Shown piece by piece: positions 11,360 to 22,905 of a stretch of 64,000 nt of DNA; position 1 is the stretch's first letter; each line of letters starts with the position of its first letter. The DNA is from Cladorrhinum sp. PSN259 (taxonomy: Eukaryota > Ascomycota > Sordariomycetes > Sordariales > Podosporaceae): contig MU867063.1 in assembly GCA_033725935.1 (NCBI GenBank), positions 298,272-362,271 on the forward strand, given 5' to 3'. A program made the position numbers and the translations under genes. The notes below the pieces were generated by a model. It made no database searches and was not told the origin of the DNA. It saw nothing but the letters and a program-made list of their open reading frames with translations.

Positions 11360-12201
11360 GGTTTGGTTTTTTTTTTTTTTTTTTCGTTGAAAACTGAATG
11401 AATGGGAATGGGAATGGGTAATTTAAAAAAAAAAAGTGTCGGAATTTGAAGTGGGCATTGCATGATTTCGTCTTTTCTCTAGTAGTGGTGGAAAAAAGAG
11501 TTTATTATGTTAATGAGGGTTTCTACTTGATATTCTTTTGCTGTGGTGTTTTTTTTTTGTATAGCTATGGCAATATTTGGTCTTCTTTTTTTTTGGTCAG
11601 GATTGTTTTTTTTTTCTTCGGATGAGTTTTTTTTCTTTTTTCTTTTTTCTTTTTGGCTTTGGTGTTAGTAGATTTCGATATAGGAAGAGGACAAGTATAG
11701 TGATCAAAGCTTGGTTAGGAAAGGTGAGGAGGAAGAGTAATGTGTGATGGGAGAATGTGAAAAGAATCAGGGTACAAAAAGATGAAGAGGCGAGGATGCT
11801 TGGAACTGTTGGTATTGGTTTCTACTTACACACACTTTCTTCCTGCTCGCACGGGTTGCTTTTACACTGCCGTTTATAAAAACACAGACGCAGACACAAC
11901 GTAGACACAACGAAGACACTCTTTATAATATAATTGCTATCGATCCTTCCTGTCAGCTATATAACTTCCACTCACCCAACATTTAAACTTCTCAAAATAG
12001 ACATATAATATTATCTAGCGTGCTGCCACTCTTTAAGTCTTTGGTATATCCCTTTCTCATGATGTTTAAACGAACATTAATGCTTTCCAGAAACCCATAA
12101 ACCAAATCAAAACACAAAAGGAAAAAAAAGACAACAAAGTCTAAAACCTACACTTCTTACACCCACACCCTCAACCCCTCAATTCACCTCACCTTCACTC
12201 C
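11360..12201. other. convergent 3' region between wetA and the four-pass membrane protein
   Basis: AT-rich, with several T runs of 8-18 bases (about 11365-11660). Nothing coding seen; the stretch probably holds the two 3' UTRs. Confidence 0.7.
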
Positions 12202-14129
12202 TTAAACAACACTACCAGGAGCAATAGGCCTATTCCTCCTCAACCCTCTAAATCTACTAAGCAACCGCATCCTCCCTTGCCCCTTCCCCTTTCCTTTGCC
12301 CTTCTCCTTGCCCTTCACTTTGCTCTTCCCTTTGCCCTTCCTCTTTCCCCACAACCACATTCTATTCTTACTCTTCTTCCCCTCATCCTTCCGCCACATA
12401 GTCCCAAACTCACTCTCTTCATCTCCCTCTTCCACCTTGGTCAATTCCATCTGATCCTCCCTGACCTTCAACAACAACCAATGATTATACACCAAAAATA
12501 ATATCCCACTCACGACCAGCACTGAAGTTTCTATGAGCGCTGCAATGATCGCCTGTGTAGACCACTCCCCGAATGACATGGCATAGACCCCAACAAGCGT
12601 AGCGATGAATCCCACCGACGAGTTGAGAACCAGAGGCATGTATATCCGATTCAACAACCAGACGTAGTTCCTCCTCCATCTTAATGCCAACCAAGCGGTG
12701 CCGAATGTTCCAGCAACGGTGAGAACGAAACCGACTACCATCGTTGCCGTGTTGGCCTTTGACAGGATCAGCTTTCGGTTGTTACCCAAATTGATCGGTA
12801 TGCCGCTGGCTTCGTCGACCGTTCTCTTAACCGAGGTGAAAGAACCAGGCATGATCACGAATCCGGCCAGCAAGGCCCAGGCGAAGAATATCGCGAGCAT
12901 GGTATGCAAGCGAGGAATCTTCTCGACGGATTTCAGCATGGTAATATAACGCGATTGTTGAGGACCAGACTCTGCAACAGGAATCGGACTGTCGTATTGA
13001 CCTGAGGTAGGACCATTGTTGACGACGTTCAGACCTCGAGTGGCAGGTACTGCAGGTGAAGCAAAGTCTTGGCGTTGAACGATGCTGCTTCCTGGGTTGG
13101 GATTAAGCGGACGGGTGCTGCTTGCCGCTGAGATTGTGCTGTCTATGGAGCTTGAGGGTGTGTGCCCCACTCCTCCTTGTTGATAGGTTGCTGCTGGCAT
13201 GGTAGGACCGGGAGGACTGGGTATACCTCTTTGCTGAGGAGATGGCCTTTGCTGAGGAGACGACCTTTGCTGCGGAGGTGGCCCTTGCTGAGGAGACGAC
13301 CTTTGCTGCGGAGATGGCCCTTGCTGAGGAGACGGCCGTTGCTGAGGAGACGACCTTTGCTGCGGAGGTGGCCCTTGCTGAGGAGACGACCTTTGCTGTG
13401 GAGGTGGCCCTTGCTGAGGAGACGACCTTTGCTGTGGAGGTGGCCCTTGCTGAGGAGACGACTTTTGCTGTGGAGGTGGCCCTTGCTGAGTGGACGGCCG
13501 TTGCTGAGAAGACGCTGAGGAGGATGCAGCGCTTCCTTGCGAACTGGACATCATGGTCCCTGGCGCTCGGGGAGGAGGCATTGCGTAAGATCCAGGAGGT
13601 CGTGGAGGACTAGGGCGAGGAGGGTAGACGGTTCCTGGTGGGCTGGCAGCTGCTGGACGTGGAGGTGGCGACCTGTGAGAAAAAGTACCGGCCCTAGGAG
13701 GACTAGCGATTTCGAATGGTCTGGTATTTGCTTGGGCTTGTGGTGCCTGCGGAGGTTGAGGTGGCCTTGGGGGGTTTGGAATCTGTAGAGGAGTTACGGC
13801 CCTTGCCCGAGGTGGTGAGCTTAGCGCAACTGGTGGTTGATTACTGGCCGCCGGGGCTTGGGTGAACAAAGAGGGGGGTAATGTCCCTGGGGGGCCGTGA
13901 GGAGTGGGAGGCGACGCTCGAAGAGGATTAACAAACCCAGGAGGTAGCTTAGGGTTAACGTCCGGAGGTGATAATCTCGCAGGAGCAGCTTCGATATTCT
14001 GTGAGAGGCCACCGGGTAAATTCCGCTGCTGCTGTTGTTGTTGGTATTGTTGTTGTTGCCGCTGCTGCTGCTGTTGGTGTTGGTATTGTTGTTGTTGTTG
14101 TTGCCGCTGCTGCTGCTGTTGTGGTTGAA

Positions 14130-14163
<34 letters not shown>

Positions 14164-15129
14164 GTGTTGGTGTTGGTATTGTTGTTGTTGTTGCTGCTGC
14201 TGCTGCTGTTGTTGCTGTTGTTGCTGTTGCTGCTGTTGTTGCTTCTGTTGTTGCTGCTGTTGTTGCTGCTGCTGTTGTTGCTGCTGTGAAGAAATGACTG
14301 GTTTGCGCCGTGGGGGCGGGGACATATCCCGAGATCGACTCAGATCTGCCGAAGTCTCCAAATCCAAGGCCACTGAAACCAATTCGTCTGGTAAAGTGGA
14401 CTGGTGAGGATCTTGAGGCGGAGGTGGAGGCGGCGGCGGAACCTGCTTCCTAATGAATTTGAGAGGTTGAAGCTGGGTTGTTGCCGTGCTTCTATCTGGT
14501 GTCTTGGTGCGCTGAGGTGGGTTGACTGGATTCGGTGCTGGTATAGACGGTGCCGGACCAGACTGCTCCGGGAAAGTAAATTGCTGTGATTGCTGAGCAG
14601 CACTGGGCCGTCTTCCCTGGGCGGGATGAGGTGGTTGCTGAACAGATTGAACAGAACGAGTCCCAACAGGAGCAGCAGGAACTGGACCTGAAGGGGCCGG
14701 ACGAGGAGCTGGTGCTTGTACTTGCTGAGGGCGATTTTGCGTTTGTGATGGTGGCTGGTTGAGGCGAGTCGTTGATGGTCTTCTTTCCATCCTCTGGGGA
14801 GCAGGTTTAGGGAAAGAAAAGTTCGAATCAGCCTGACCCTGGGAGATCTGCTGACCTGTAGTCACCTGCGATGGTCTCCGCTGCTGTGGAGGTGAAGCCC
14901 TTGTTCTTTGACCGGTCGAGGGCTGTCTTCTCGGTGTCGCGGTCCCTTGAGACACAACTTGGGCCGGTAAAGGTCCCTGCTGACCTTCTGGAGCTCGTCG
15001 AGCAGCATTCTGCGTAGATGGTTGAGATGCTTGAACCGGAGGCTGTTGACTTGGAGGTAATGGCCATTGTGTAGAAGATGGTGCCTTTGCTGTTGCCGGT
15101 GCACCTACACTCTCACTGCCAGGTGGCAT
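12202..15129 (-). CDS. large Gln/Pro-rich four-pass membrane protein of unknown function
   Basis: One exon, 975 residues. The start is the ATG at 15129 in strong context (gtcaaaATGCC); the frame upstream has only a TTG. Residues 1-720 are disordered and Pro/Gln/Ser-rich. They include a polyQ/QH/QR region at about 280-370 and a 12-residue tandem repeat (QQGPPPQQRSSP) at about 543-635. A folded part follows, starting near SRYITMLKSVEKIPRLH, with four predicted TM segments at about 741-763, 792-815, 830-853 and 862-885. The tail is cytosolic-like, acidic then very Lys/Gly-rich, ending RNRPIAPGSVV. The membrane core resembles a family of fungal four-TM proteins without assigned function. It is divergent to FHL1 across a 1.24-kb promoter region. 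Confidence 0.85.
13220..13510 (-). repeat. 36-bp tandem repeat in coding sequence
   Basis: About 7-8 units encoding QQGPPPQQRSSP or variants (RPSPQQ, GPSPQQ), within the four-pass membrane protein. Neighbouring units are nearly identical in DNA, which points to recent unequal exchange or slippage. Confidence 0.9.
14017..14290 (-). repeat. interrupted CAG/CAA polyglutamine tract
   Basis: A long Gln tract with His, Arg, Leu, Tyr and Lys interruptions, encoded by mixed CAG and CAA codons on the minus strand. The complementary strand reads as an open Leu-rich frame, which is an artefact of the repeat. Confidence 0.95.
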
Positions 15130-16366
15130 TTTGACTTTTTGCTTGTTCAAAGATGACTTGCTTCAAGATGAATAATGAACGAGCATTGATGAGGTGAGTT
15201 CAGACCTGGATGGAGCAAGCGGCCAGCCAGCTGGGGGGGAATATCTGGCATTATATTTTGTCCTTAAAACGCAAGAGGACGGAACATCACCGAAACACAA
15301 CACCGGCCAATGTTGCGGGCAGTGAATGCGCACCCGGTGGTACGACCCAGTTGGAAACCCCCTTCCGCCTTCCACCAAAGATTCGAAGAGGTCATCGGAG
15401 CTTTTTGGGCTTTCCAACTGAAGGTGAGGTCGAGGCCATTGGACATTTTTCTATTGTTGACGAAGCTAGTACCTCGTTGGTGTTGGCCTGCCACGAAACA
15501 ACGAGAGAAGTCCGCTTGAGGGCGGCGCAGACAGACTGTGTGATGACCTCGAATGCTGTATTTGGCATGCTTACACGGCCGCCAAAGTGGCCGGGTTCGG
15601 TACTTGGCCGGTCCCAGCCGAATCTTGAAACTTCAACGGGCAAGCAACGGTTCAGTGCGAATGCGCGAGTAAAGAGTCACACTTGAGATAAAGGCTCGCG
15701 GAATCCACTGTTGGAAATAAAAAGGTTAACACTTTAAATGACGGAGTGCCTCGCTGCATGACAAGAGTATCTCGTCCATATTTTGGAACAACATGCGCCA
15801 ACATGCGCCACCATGCCATACACTTGTGATTGAACAACGAAGGGAATCTTGTTGTTGAAGTGTTATTTGTTGGAACTTAATGATCCAGAGAAAAGTAGTA
15901 CAATACAGATTGATCCAAGTTTGATCGATGGGCATGTCAATTGGAAGTGTAAGCGACAGAGCTCCTGCTTCTGCGGGCATGTGTTTATCAGAGTTCCAAA
16001 CAGACCGATAAAATGTGGCCAATAAGATTTTCATATCTTCCCGCAAGTGGATATCTAAAAGGTTAATAACCAATCAAAAGGCAATCTGAAGTCATCCATC
16101 AAGAGTTAGATCCACAACAGAACGCCATCTGATTGGTAAAAAGCAAGCGCATCCTTCCCCCTGCTACCCGATTTGTGACCGCCGCTGCACTGCTGCATCG
16201 CTTCGCGATTCTTTTTCCAGCCTGGAAAGTGGAAGTTGCAGATTCAAGGAATCTACCTGGAGGTGTAATTCGAGGGACCCTCCTCCAAACCTGACCCCTT
16301 CCAGGCACCGTGTTGACGGCCTGCTGCCCTCTCAAGGACGAAGGAGCTTGTGGTAAACAGCAAGCG
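15130..16366. other. divergent promoter region between the four-pass protein and FHL1
   Basis: No gene seen. A 10-bp direct repeat (acatgcgcca) sits at 15791-15810. Open frames here are short and unstructured. Confidence 0.65.
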
Positions 16367-19300
16367 ATGACTTCGTCTGTGCTGGACGGCGTCGGCGACA
16401 TGCAGTCTCCGGCGCCGCCCGCTTTCTCACCACTGACAGACCCTGCTCCCGACTCGGGGAACCGCGAGCCTTCAGTCCACGACACCACAATGCTTGACCA
16501 TGCCGAAGGTGTAGATAGGAAACCTACTGGCGCCGCGTCTGCGAATGCAGCTGCTTTCCACCTTTCCGAATCAACACCGACCCTCGGACAGAACCCAAAT
16601 GTCGACGTCGACGTCGCAGTGCACGACGCACCAATATTACCGCCTCTGGATCCGAACAGCCTCAGTCTTATTAACCCAGAACATATTCTCATGGCTTTGG
16701 CATCAATGCCCAACCCTCACCAGCCGTTGCTTCAGTCATTGCCAATGCCGCTTCAACAACCGCCATCAACCGTCCACCCTGCGCAAGTCTCCATGAGGAA
16801 CGCTTTGGACGCAATGGGCATGTCTGACCCTTCACTCGCTCCTCCGACAGTTCCTTCTGCCCCCGCAGCTACCGATACACCACTGGAGTCCTTCGCCAAG
16901 ATCGAGTTCGCAGACAGTGTCTTCGAGATGACAACATACGTGGTGGTCATTGGTCGCGACCAGAGGGCCATGCGGCAGGCTCAAAAAGACGAGAGACGCC
17001 AAAAGGAATACGAGCGGAAAACACAGGAATACCTAACCCTAGGTCTCCCGCCGCCATCGCCGCCAAGACGAGATCAAAACAAGTTCAGCAAGTCATACGT
17101 CAGTGAGGAAGGTGGCATGTTGGGTCCGGAATCAGATGGAGCATCGGATCGGCCAGCCAAGAGGAGGAAACTGAGCGGTCCTGCTTCTGCGTCGGGTGAT
17201 GGCCTGGAACAAAAGAAGCTGGTAGCTGCCGACACTGAGCAGGTTGCGTCTGGAGACAAGAATAATGCTCTTAACAGGCAGTATGTTTCTCACACGCCAG
17301 GGGCTGTCCCCGTCAATCTCGGAGCTCTCATGCCTCACCCGAGTTCTGAGGCTTTCATCGGCATCCATTCACCTGGGCCAAACATTGCCGCTAAAACTAA
17401 AGGCATCTCCAGAAGGCACATGCAAATTGAGTACGACCAGAAGGCTGGGGTCTTCAAAGCTATCCCGCTGCACAAGAATGGATTCTTTATTGAAGATGTC
17501 CATCACAAGGACCATCCAGTCGTTTTGAAAAGCGGCACTCATATTCAAATCAAAGACGTCGAGCTCACCTTCATCATCAATGGCGTTCCGCTTGGTAAGA
17601 CTGGCAATGAAGGAAAGACTGGGGAACCTCCCAACAACAGGCGGTACTCTGAGGGCGGCAAGGAAATGAGCTTCGAGTTCGAGAATTCGCGTGATGTTGA
17701 CAGAAGCAGTACAAGTGCTGACGAGGGCCTGGCTGAGGAGGCGAACAAGGAAGATAGTGATAGCGAGCTGTCTGAGCTCGAGGACGAAATGATGGAGCCC
17801 ATGGACGAGGGAGATGGTGAAGAAATGGAACAAGATATTGCCGAGACGATAGAACGGGATTCGGACAAGGAACAGCAACCACTTATCAAGCCCGAAGACA
17901 TGACGCCCGAAATGCTTGCTGGACTTTCGCCTTTGCCGCAGAAGAGGCGTGGACCTGGCCGGCCGCCCAAGAACGGTATCATGTCCAAGAGAGAAGAAAG
18001 GCTACGGAAGAAGGCCATGTTAGAGTTGGCCAAGAAGAACATGCCTCCAGCTCCTCCGGGAGAACCGGTTGTCAAGAGGAAGGTCGGCCGACCACGGAAA
18101 CACCCGCTGCCAGAGGATACGCCTGACAAACCCGAGAAGCGCAAGTATAAGCCGAGAAAGAAGAACGGGGAGGAGGGTGGAGAGGCTTCGGATCCTGAGA
18201 AGACGACAAAAGAGAGACGACGAGAGAAACCAAAGACGCCTCCACTGATTCTCGACAGAAGCGATTACACTGAGGAACAGCTCCAGAAGCCTAGCAAGAA
18301 TTACGGAATCCTCATAGACGAGGTATTGACTGCAGCACCGGATGGCCTCAGCTTGAAGCAGATCTACAAGCGCATCCAGTTGAAGTATCCGTTTTATTAC
18401 TTCACGGTCGATACCAAGGGATGGGAGAGCAGCGTCCGTCACAACCTCATTGGGAACGTTGCGTTCAAGAAGGACGACGAAACTCATTTGTGGCATCGAG
18501 TCCCAGGGGTAGACATCGACGCGGGCAAGAAACGAAAGGCACACTCGCCCGATCATTCTACTTCTCTCCACACCTTTGGACAGCATTACCAGACCCCTGC
18601 AGCTCCTCAAGGGCAAATGTTCCATGCCGAAGCTGGTGCGCAACAGGTATACCGCCCTGGTGCTGTCCCTCAGCGTCCTGGGTATCCAGCTGCGCACGGC
18701 CAGGTGAACCTTGGGCAGCATCCTCATCAACATCTTTCTACTCAACCCATTGCTGCGGGTGCGCAACAAGCTCCTCAGCGCCCGGCTTACCCAACCGCTC
18801 CACAACCTCACGGGCCCCCACAAACTACTGGATTTGGCGAGCAGCCGGCGGCGGCACGTCAGTTGCCCCCGAATGCACAGGCTCCAGCATATTCGTCACC
18901 GTATGCTTCTTCAAGACCTCCACCTGCCGTTACTGCAACTCAGCCTGCCGGAGTGCCACAAAATGCAGTAAGGCAAGGGCCTCCGCCACATGCTGCACCA
19001 AGTCCATACAACGGCTTGCCCCGTGCCAACTCGATGATGCCACTCTCAGGGGCTCCTGCGGGTGCTCGGCCAGGGCAGCAGCCGGCTTCCACAAACGGCA
19101 TTCCTGTTTCTCTAAAGCCAGTGGTGTCTCCAGAACTCGCCACCTACATCGCTCACTTCAAGCAGACGACAACTGCCACTCTTCTCGAGAAGGCACTGCA
19201 GGGCAAAATGCACGAAGTGGACATGCTTGTCATGTCCGTCATCGCGAGGGGCCTTGGATTGTCAAGTGAGTCTGTAATTCCCGAGCGACAGTCTCTTGAA

Positions 19301-21436
19301 GACATCGTGCTTGGGGTTTTCAAGAACACCTGCAACCTAAAGTTCAAAGATACTGGAACGCTTCATCCGGACCTCGTCAAGGATTTGGTGAGTTTGAGGA
19401 CCAAGATGACAGATCTTTTGGGGCCAAGGATGGGATCAAAGCTGAATGCAGAGCGCTTGGTCCTGTCTGCAACAACTCGTGTCCTTGGGTTTGCAGACAA
19501 GACTTGGATGCCAGGCTCTGAAAAATATGGTACGAGTGAAGACGTTTTGATGGATAATATCAAAAGCATCGTTCTCGCACATCAAAAGACTGTTGCGGGA
19601 GTGACGTTCGCTGGAAAAACACCCACTCCGGGGCCTGTCGCACACTCGCCAGCGGTCACAACGCCTTCCACTCCCCGTCCCCCGATGGGAGCAACGACAC
19701 CTACATACTCTGCTGTGCCACCTTCACACCATACCACCATGGCTCGTCCGACTCTGGCCGCCGGACAGCCAGTGCCGTCTGGTCAAACTTCAGCCCAACA
19801 GGCATCTCAACCCATCTCCAGACAAGCCTGGACACCACAGCATACTGCTGCTCCCATTGCTGGACAGAGTCCGGCCCAACCCCCTCCTGTCCGGACGGGA
19901 CCCGCAGTACCGGCGGCGGCTGCACCATCAGTCCGACCTATAGCCCCGATCGCACCGCATCCGCCAGGCCAAACTGGTCAGCAGGGCGCTCCGGCTCGAA
20001 CGATGGTTCCGTCAGCTCCAACCATGTATTCACCTACACCTCATGCACTGGCGCAAAGCCTGGCTGCCAAGTCGCAAGCGGCAGCAGCTCAAGCAATGCA
20101 GCCCGTTCAAAATCAAGGTCAAGTTCAAGCACCGCGAGCGCAAGTTCCCCAGGCACCGCCGGCTCAACCAGGGTCCACTCAAGCACCCTCTCCCAAGGTT
20201 GTGCAGCCATCACAAGCTCCAATGAGACCAACCCAATCATCCCCAGCTCAGCCCCCAGCTCAGATCGCGGCTTCCACAGGACAGGGTCATTCTGGAGCAT
20301 CAACAGCTTCACCTCGGACATCGTTTCAATCGGTCGCTCATACTGGGCCTCGGCCAGCACCGGGAGAACCATCGCCAGCTTTACCCACTGGTCAGAATGC
20401 AACTCACGCATTGCCGCCGCACGCAGCAGCCCATTCTGTTGGTACGACGGCAGCTCGACCCGGACCGGCTCCTAGCGTAAACTCGTCAGTGTCGCCTCAG
20501 GTACCAACTCAGCCAGTCGCTCAAGCTCCGGTTCGAACACACTTGCCTACAACTCAGACGATGGCCCAGCCGCCTACGCAGGCACCGGTCCAGGCACCTG
20601 TTCAAGCAATGTCTCAACCAAACCCTCAGCACGAAGTTTCAGCAGCACCGTCACAGACTACCTCTCAGGCATCTCCAAATCAACCAGTTCCTCAGCCAGG
20701 TATTCGGAGTTCTTCAGCTACAGTGGCGCCAACCCAATCTCAGATTCAATCGCCTGCCATCTCGCGGCTTTCTGGTCCTGCTGGGCTTCCGCCCAAGCCT
20801 ATCGTTCCAGCGCCAGGTTTAGCTCCGGTATCTCCAAGTGTTGGCCAAAACCCAGCACCCATTCCTAATATGGCTACCTCTTCCCCTAAGCCGGCCACTG
20901 CTTCTCCTATCCCTTCTGCTGCACGACTTCCTTCGGCTCAAGGGCAGCAATATAAACCAGTTACCAATGCTACTCCAAACACCAATTATCCAACTGTTAC
21001 CCAAGGTTCCCCCCAGCCTGTTTCTCGACCTCCTTCTGCTCAGGGGCAGGGACAGCCATACGCTCAGGTTCCCCCGCGGAATCCCATGCAGAATTCTAAT
21101 CAAATGACGCCTCAAGTACCGGCACCTGCCACTTTCGCGCAGAGCCAAGGACAGCCGGTTCCCCAGCCATCTGTTGCTTCAGTGCCGAGTCAACCCCCAC
21201 CGCAGAATGCAGCTCGGCCCGTTACTACAGCAGGGCAGGGCCAAGGACAGGTGCAGGCGCAACAAAACAGTAATATCTCACAGATCGCATCAACCCCAGC
21301 AGCTACTACCGTAGCAACACCAAGTCAAGCTGGCTCTGCAGCCAAGCCTCCTATGGCCCCGGTCGCTAGCATGGCTACAGCCTCGACAGCAGCACCAGCA
21401 CCGACACCGACACCCACTGCCACGGCAGCACGGTGA
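16367..21436 (+). CDS. fhl1: FHA/forkhead transcription factor, FHL1-like
   Basis: One exon, 1689 residues from the first ATG; the frame extends 19 codons upstream but has no ATG there. Domain order: a split FHA domain (TYVVVIGRDQ at about 189, then a long charged insert, then ISRRHMQIEYD and the strands ending VELTFII at about 405); an acidic stretch; two AT-hook-like motifs (RGPGRPPKNG near 527 and KVGRPRKH near 572); a forkhead domain at about 640-725 with NYGILIDEVL, LKQIYKRIQ and SSVRHNL; a helical region at about 918-1075; and a very long Pro/Gln/Ala-rich tail. In yeast, FHL1 binds ribosomal-protein gene promoters and is controlled through co-factors that dock on the FHA domain. The architecture supports that nuclear role, but target genes here are inferred. 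The pairing of FHA with forkhead makes the family call strong. Confidence 0.92.
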   Translation: MTSSVLDGVGDMQSPAPPAFSPLTDPAPDSGNREPSVHDTTMLDHAEGVDRKPTGAASANAAAFHLSESTPTLGQNPNVDVDVAVHDAPILPPLDPNSLSLINPEHILMALASMPNPHQPLLQSLPMPLQQPPSTVHPAQVSMRNALDAMGMSDPSLAPPTVPSAPAATDTPLESFAKIEFADSVFEMTTYVVVIGRDQRAMRQAQKDERRQKEYERKTQEYLTLGLPPPSPPRRDQNKFSKSYVSEEGGMLGPESDGASDRPAKRRKLSGPASASGDGLEQKKLVAADTEQVASGDKNNALNRQYVSHTPGAVPVNLGALMPHPSSEAFIGIHSPGPNIAAKTKGISRRHMQIEYDQKAGVFKAIPLHKNGFFIEDVHHKDHPVVLKSGTHIQIKDVELTFIINGVPLGKTGNEGKTGEPPNNRRYSEGGKEMSFEFENSRDVDRSSTSADEGLAEEANKEDSDSELSELEDEMMEPMDEGDGEEMEQDIAETIERDSDKEQQPLIKPEDMTPEMLAGLSPLPQKRRGPGRPPKNGIMSKREERLRKKAMLELAKKNMPPAPPGEPVVKRKVGRPRKHPLPEDTPDKPEKRKYKPRKKNGEEGGEASDPEKTTKERRREKPKTPPLILDRSDYTEEQLQKPSKNYGILIDEVLTAAPDGLSLKQIYKRIQLKYPFYYFTVDTKGWESSVRHNLIGNVAFKKDDETHLWHRVPGVDIDAGKKRKAHSPDHSTSLHTFGQHYQTPAAPQGQMFHAEAGAQQVYRPGAVPQRPGYPAAHGQVNLGQHPHQHLSTQPIAAGAQQAPQRPAYPTAPQPHGPPQTTGFGEQPAAARQLPPNAQAPAYSSPYASSRPPPAVTATQPAGVPQNAVRQGPPPHAAPSPYNGLPRANSMMPLSGAPAGARPGQQPASTNGIPVSLKPVVSPELATYIAHFKQTTTATLLEKALQGKMHEVDMLVMSVIARGLGLSSESVIPERQSLEDIVLGVFKNTCNLKFKDTGTLHPDLVKDLVSLRTKMTDLLGPRMGSKLNAERLVLSATTRVLGFADKTWMPGSEKYGTSEDVLMDNIKSIVLAHQKTVAGVTFAGKTPTPGPVAHSPAVTTPSTPRPPMGATTPTYSAVPPSHHTTMARPTLAAGQPVPSGQTSAQQASQPISRQAWTPQHTAAPIAGQSPAQPPPVRTGPAVPAAAAPSVRPIAPIAPHPPGQTGQQGAPARTMVPSAPTMYSPTPHALAQSLAAKSQAAAAQAMQPVQNQGQVQAPRAQVPQAPPAQPGSTQAPSPKVVQPSQAPMRPTQSSPAQPPAQIAASTGQGHSGASTASPRTSFQSVAHTGPRPAPGEPSPALPTGQNATHALPPHAAAHSVGTTAARPGPAPSVNSSVSPQVPTQPVAQAPVRTHLPTTQTMAQPPTQAPVQAPVQAMSQPNPQHEVSAAPSQTTSQASPNQPVPQPGIRSSSATVAPTQSQIQSPAISRLSGPAGLPPKPIVPAPGLAPVSPSVGQNPAPIPNMATSSPKPATASPIPSAARLPSAQGQQYKPVTNATPNTNYPTVTQGSPQPVSRPPSAQGQGQPYAQVPPRNPMQNSNQMTPQVPAPATFAQSQGQPVPQPSVASVPSQPPPQNAARPVTTAGQGQGQVQAQQNSNISQIASTPAATTVATPSQAGSAAKPPMAPVASMATASTAAPAPTPTPTATAAR

Positions 21437-22095
21437 TCGTAGCCAACTTTTTGTTTTCAACTATTCAGGGTTTATAAGCCTTATCTTCTTTTACAACGCA
21501 GCAATTCCTACCTTTTTGGGTTCGGCGTCTTCTTTGGGTGTGCATTGTTAATGGGCGCATTATACAAGTGATTGTGCAACCAACATATGCTTTTTTATCA
21601 TTATTATTATATCTATGGTTATGGGTGGGATGCGATGGGTTGGGGAAAAAGAAGGTTAAGGGGTGCGGAACGGAAAAAGGGCAAGATTAATTTTTTGAGT
21701 TTGTTTTTTGTCATCAGATGGGGATGGGCGCTATTGCAGGTTTCTAACAATACCACGGAGTTTATGTGGAGTGACGGAATGGGGAAGTTTTATCATGAAG
21801 ACATGCCCAAATTGATTTTATATACTCTGCTTTTGTATATTTGCTTTTTGGTTTTGAATTGGCTCCTATTGCCAACGTGGCTACCGTTGATATTCTTTTG
21901 GCCTTTTTTTCTTTTTTCTTTTGGGCGGGTTTGATGGGCGGGCGAGATCAGATAGCTAAGACATAACATAACGTACGCTGCTGAGAGAAGAAAATTTGAG
22001 GTTTTTGGAAATTCACTATGCATGTATGTTACTTGGATTGAGCTGTGGTAAAAGTCGGACACATCAGCATTAGGTAGAGCCACCAAGAGCCGAGA

Positions 22096-22118
22096 CATAT
22101 ATATATATATATATATAT
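22096..22118. repeat. AT dinucleotide microsatellite
   Basis: About 11 uninterrupted AT units. Confidence 0.95.
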
Positions 22119-22580
22119 CATCTACACACATTCAAAGTCTCAAGTGTGTTATGTTTGTGTGATTTACTAATGAATAGTTTTTGTTTTCAAAACTTTTGCT
22201 TTTTACTTTCTTTCTTTTAGTTATTTTTCTTTCTTTGCATTTCTGTTACATAGATAGGTACTTTACTACATTAACAACTAACTACGCTAAGTTTTTTTTT
22301 TATAAATAAATATATATATAAATAAAATAATAATTTATTTGAAGAGGTAGGAGGTTTTCCCGTTCCTCCTCCTCCTCCTCTTAAGCAAAAAGGGCCTGGC
22401 TGGTTTGGTCATCTGAATTATTTGTTTTTTTTAAAAAAAAATAAAAAAAATACACTTTTTCTGCCTGATTTAAATGATTGTGTGTGTGCGTTTGAAAATT
22501 CGTAAAAAGGGATTTAAAAAAAACTCCCTCGTAGGTAATTAGTTCTTAAGGATTGCTCGTTTATGTCGTTCATGGTTTTG

Positions 22581-22606
22581 TCGTCGTCGTCGTCGTCGTC
22601 GTCGTC
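22581..22606. repeat. TCG trinucleotide microsatellite
   Basis: Eight or more perfect TCG units in noncoding sequence. Confidence 0.95.
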
Positions 22607-22905
22607 TGGACCATTAAATTATATATTTTTTCGTAAGGATCGTTATTTCTGTCTGTCGTTGCCATTGTCGTCCAGAAATTGTATTATTATTTCGCATAAA
22701 AAAGGACCGTTGTAAACCGTAGTTTTTCGTTGTGTTGATCTGTGTCGTAATGATCGTTCATCCCCCCCCCCCCCTTCTTCCTCAACTTCCTCCTTCTCTC
22801 CCAACCAACTTCCTCCTTGCCATGATATTCCCCAATGACCCCCAGGTTTGTGATTAAAGGACCGTCTCGAATTGAATTAAACATTAAAATTAAGAAAAGA
22901 AATTA

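Larger units (their letters stand above)
21437..22905. other. convergent AT-rich intergenic region with microsatellites
   Basis: It holds the 3' regions of FHL1 and of the GPI protein gene. It contains (AT)n at 22096-22118, (TCG)n at 22581-22606 and a C run at 22762-22774. I see no gene. Confidence 0.75.

Noticed and set aside
14035..14289. Leucine-rich plus-strand frame opposite the polyQ tract
   Set aside because: It is the antisense of CAG/CAA repeats in a secure minus-strand gene.
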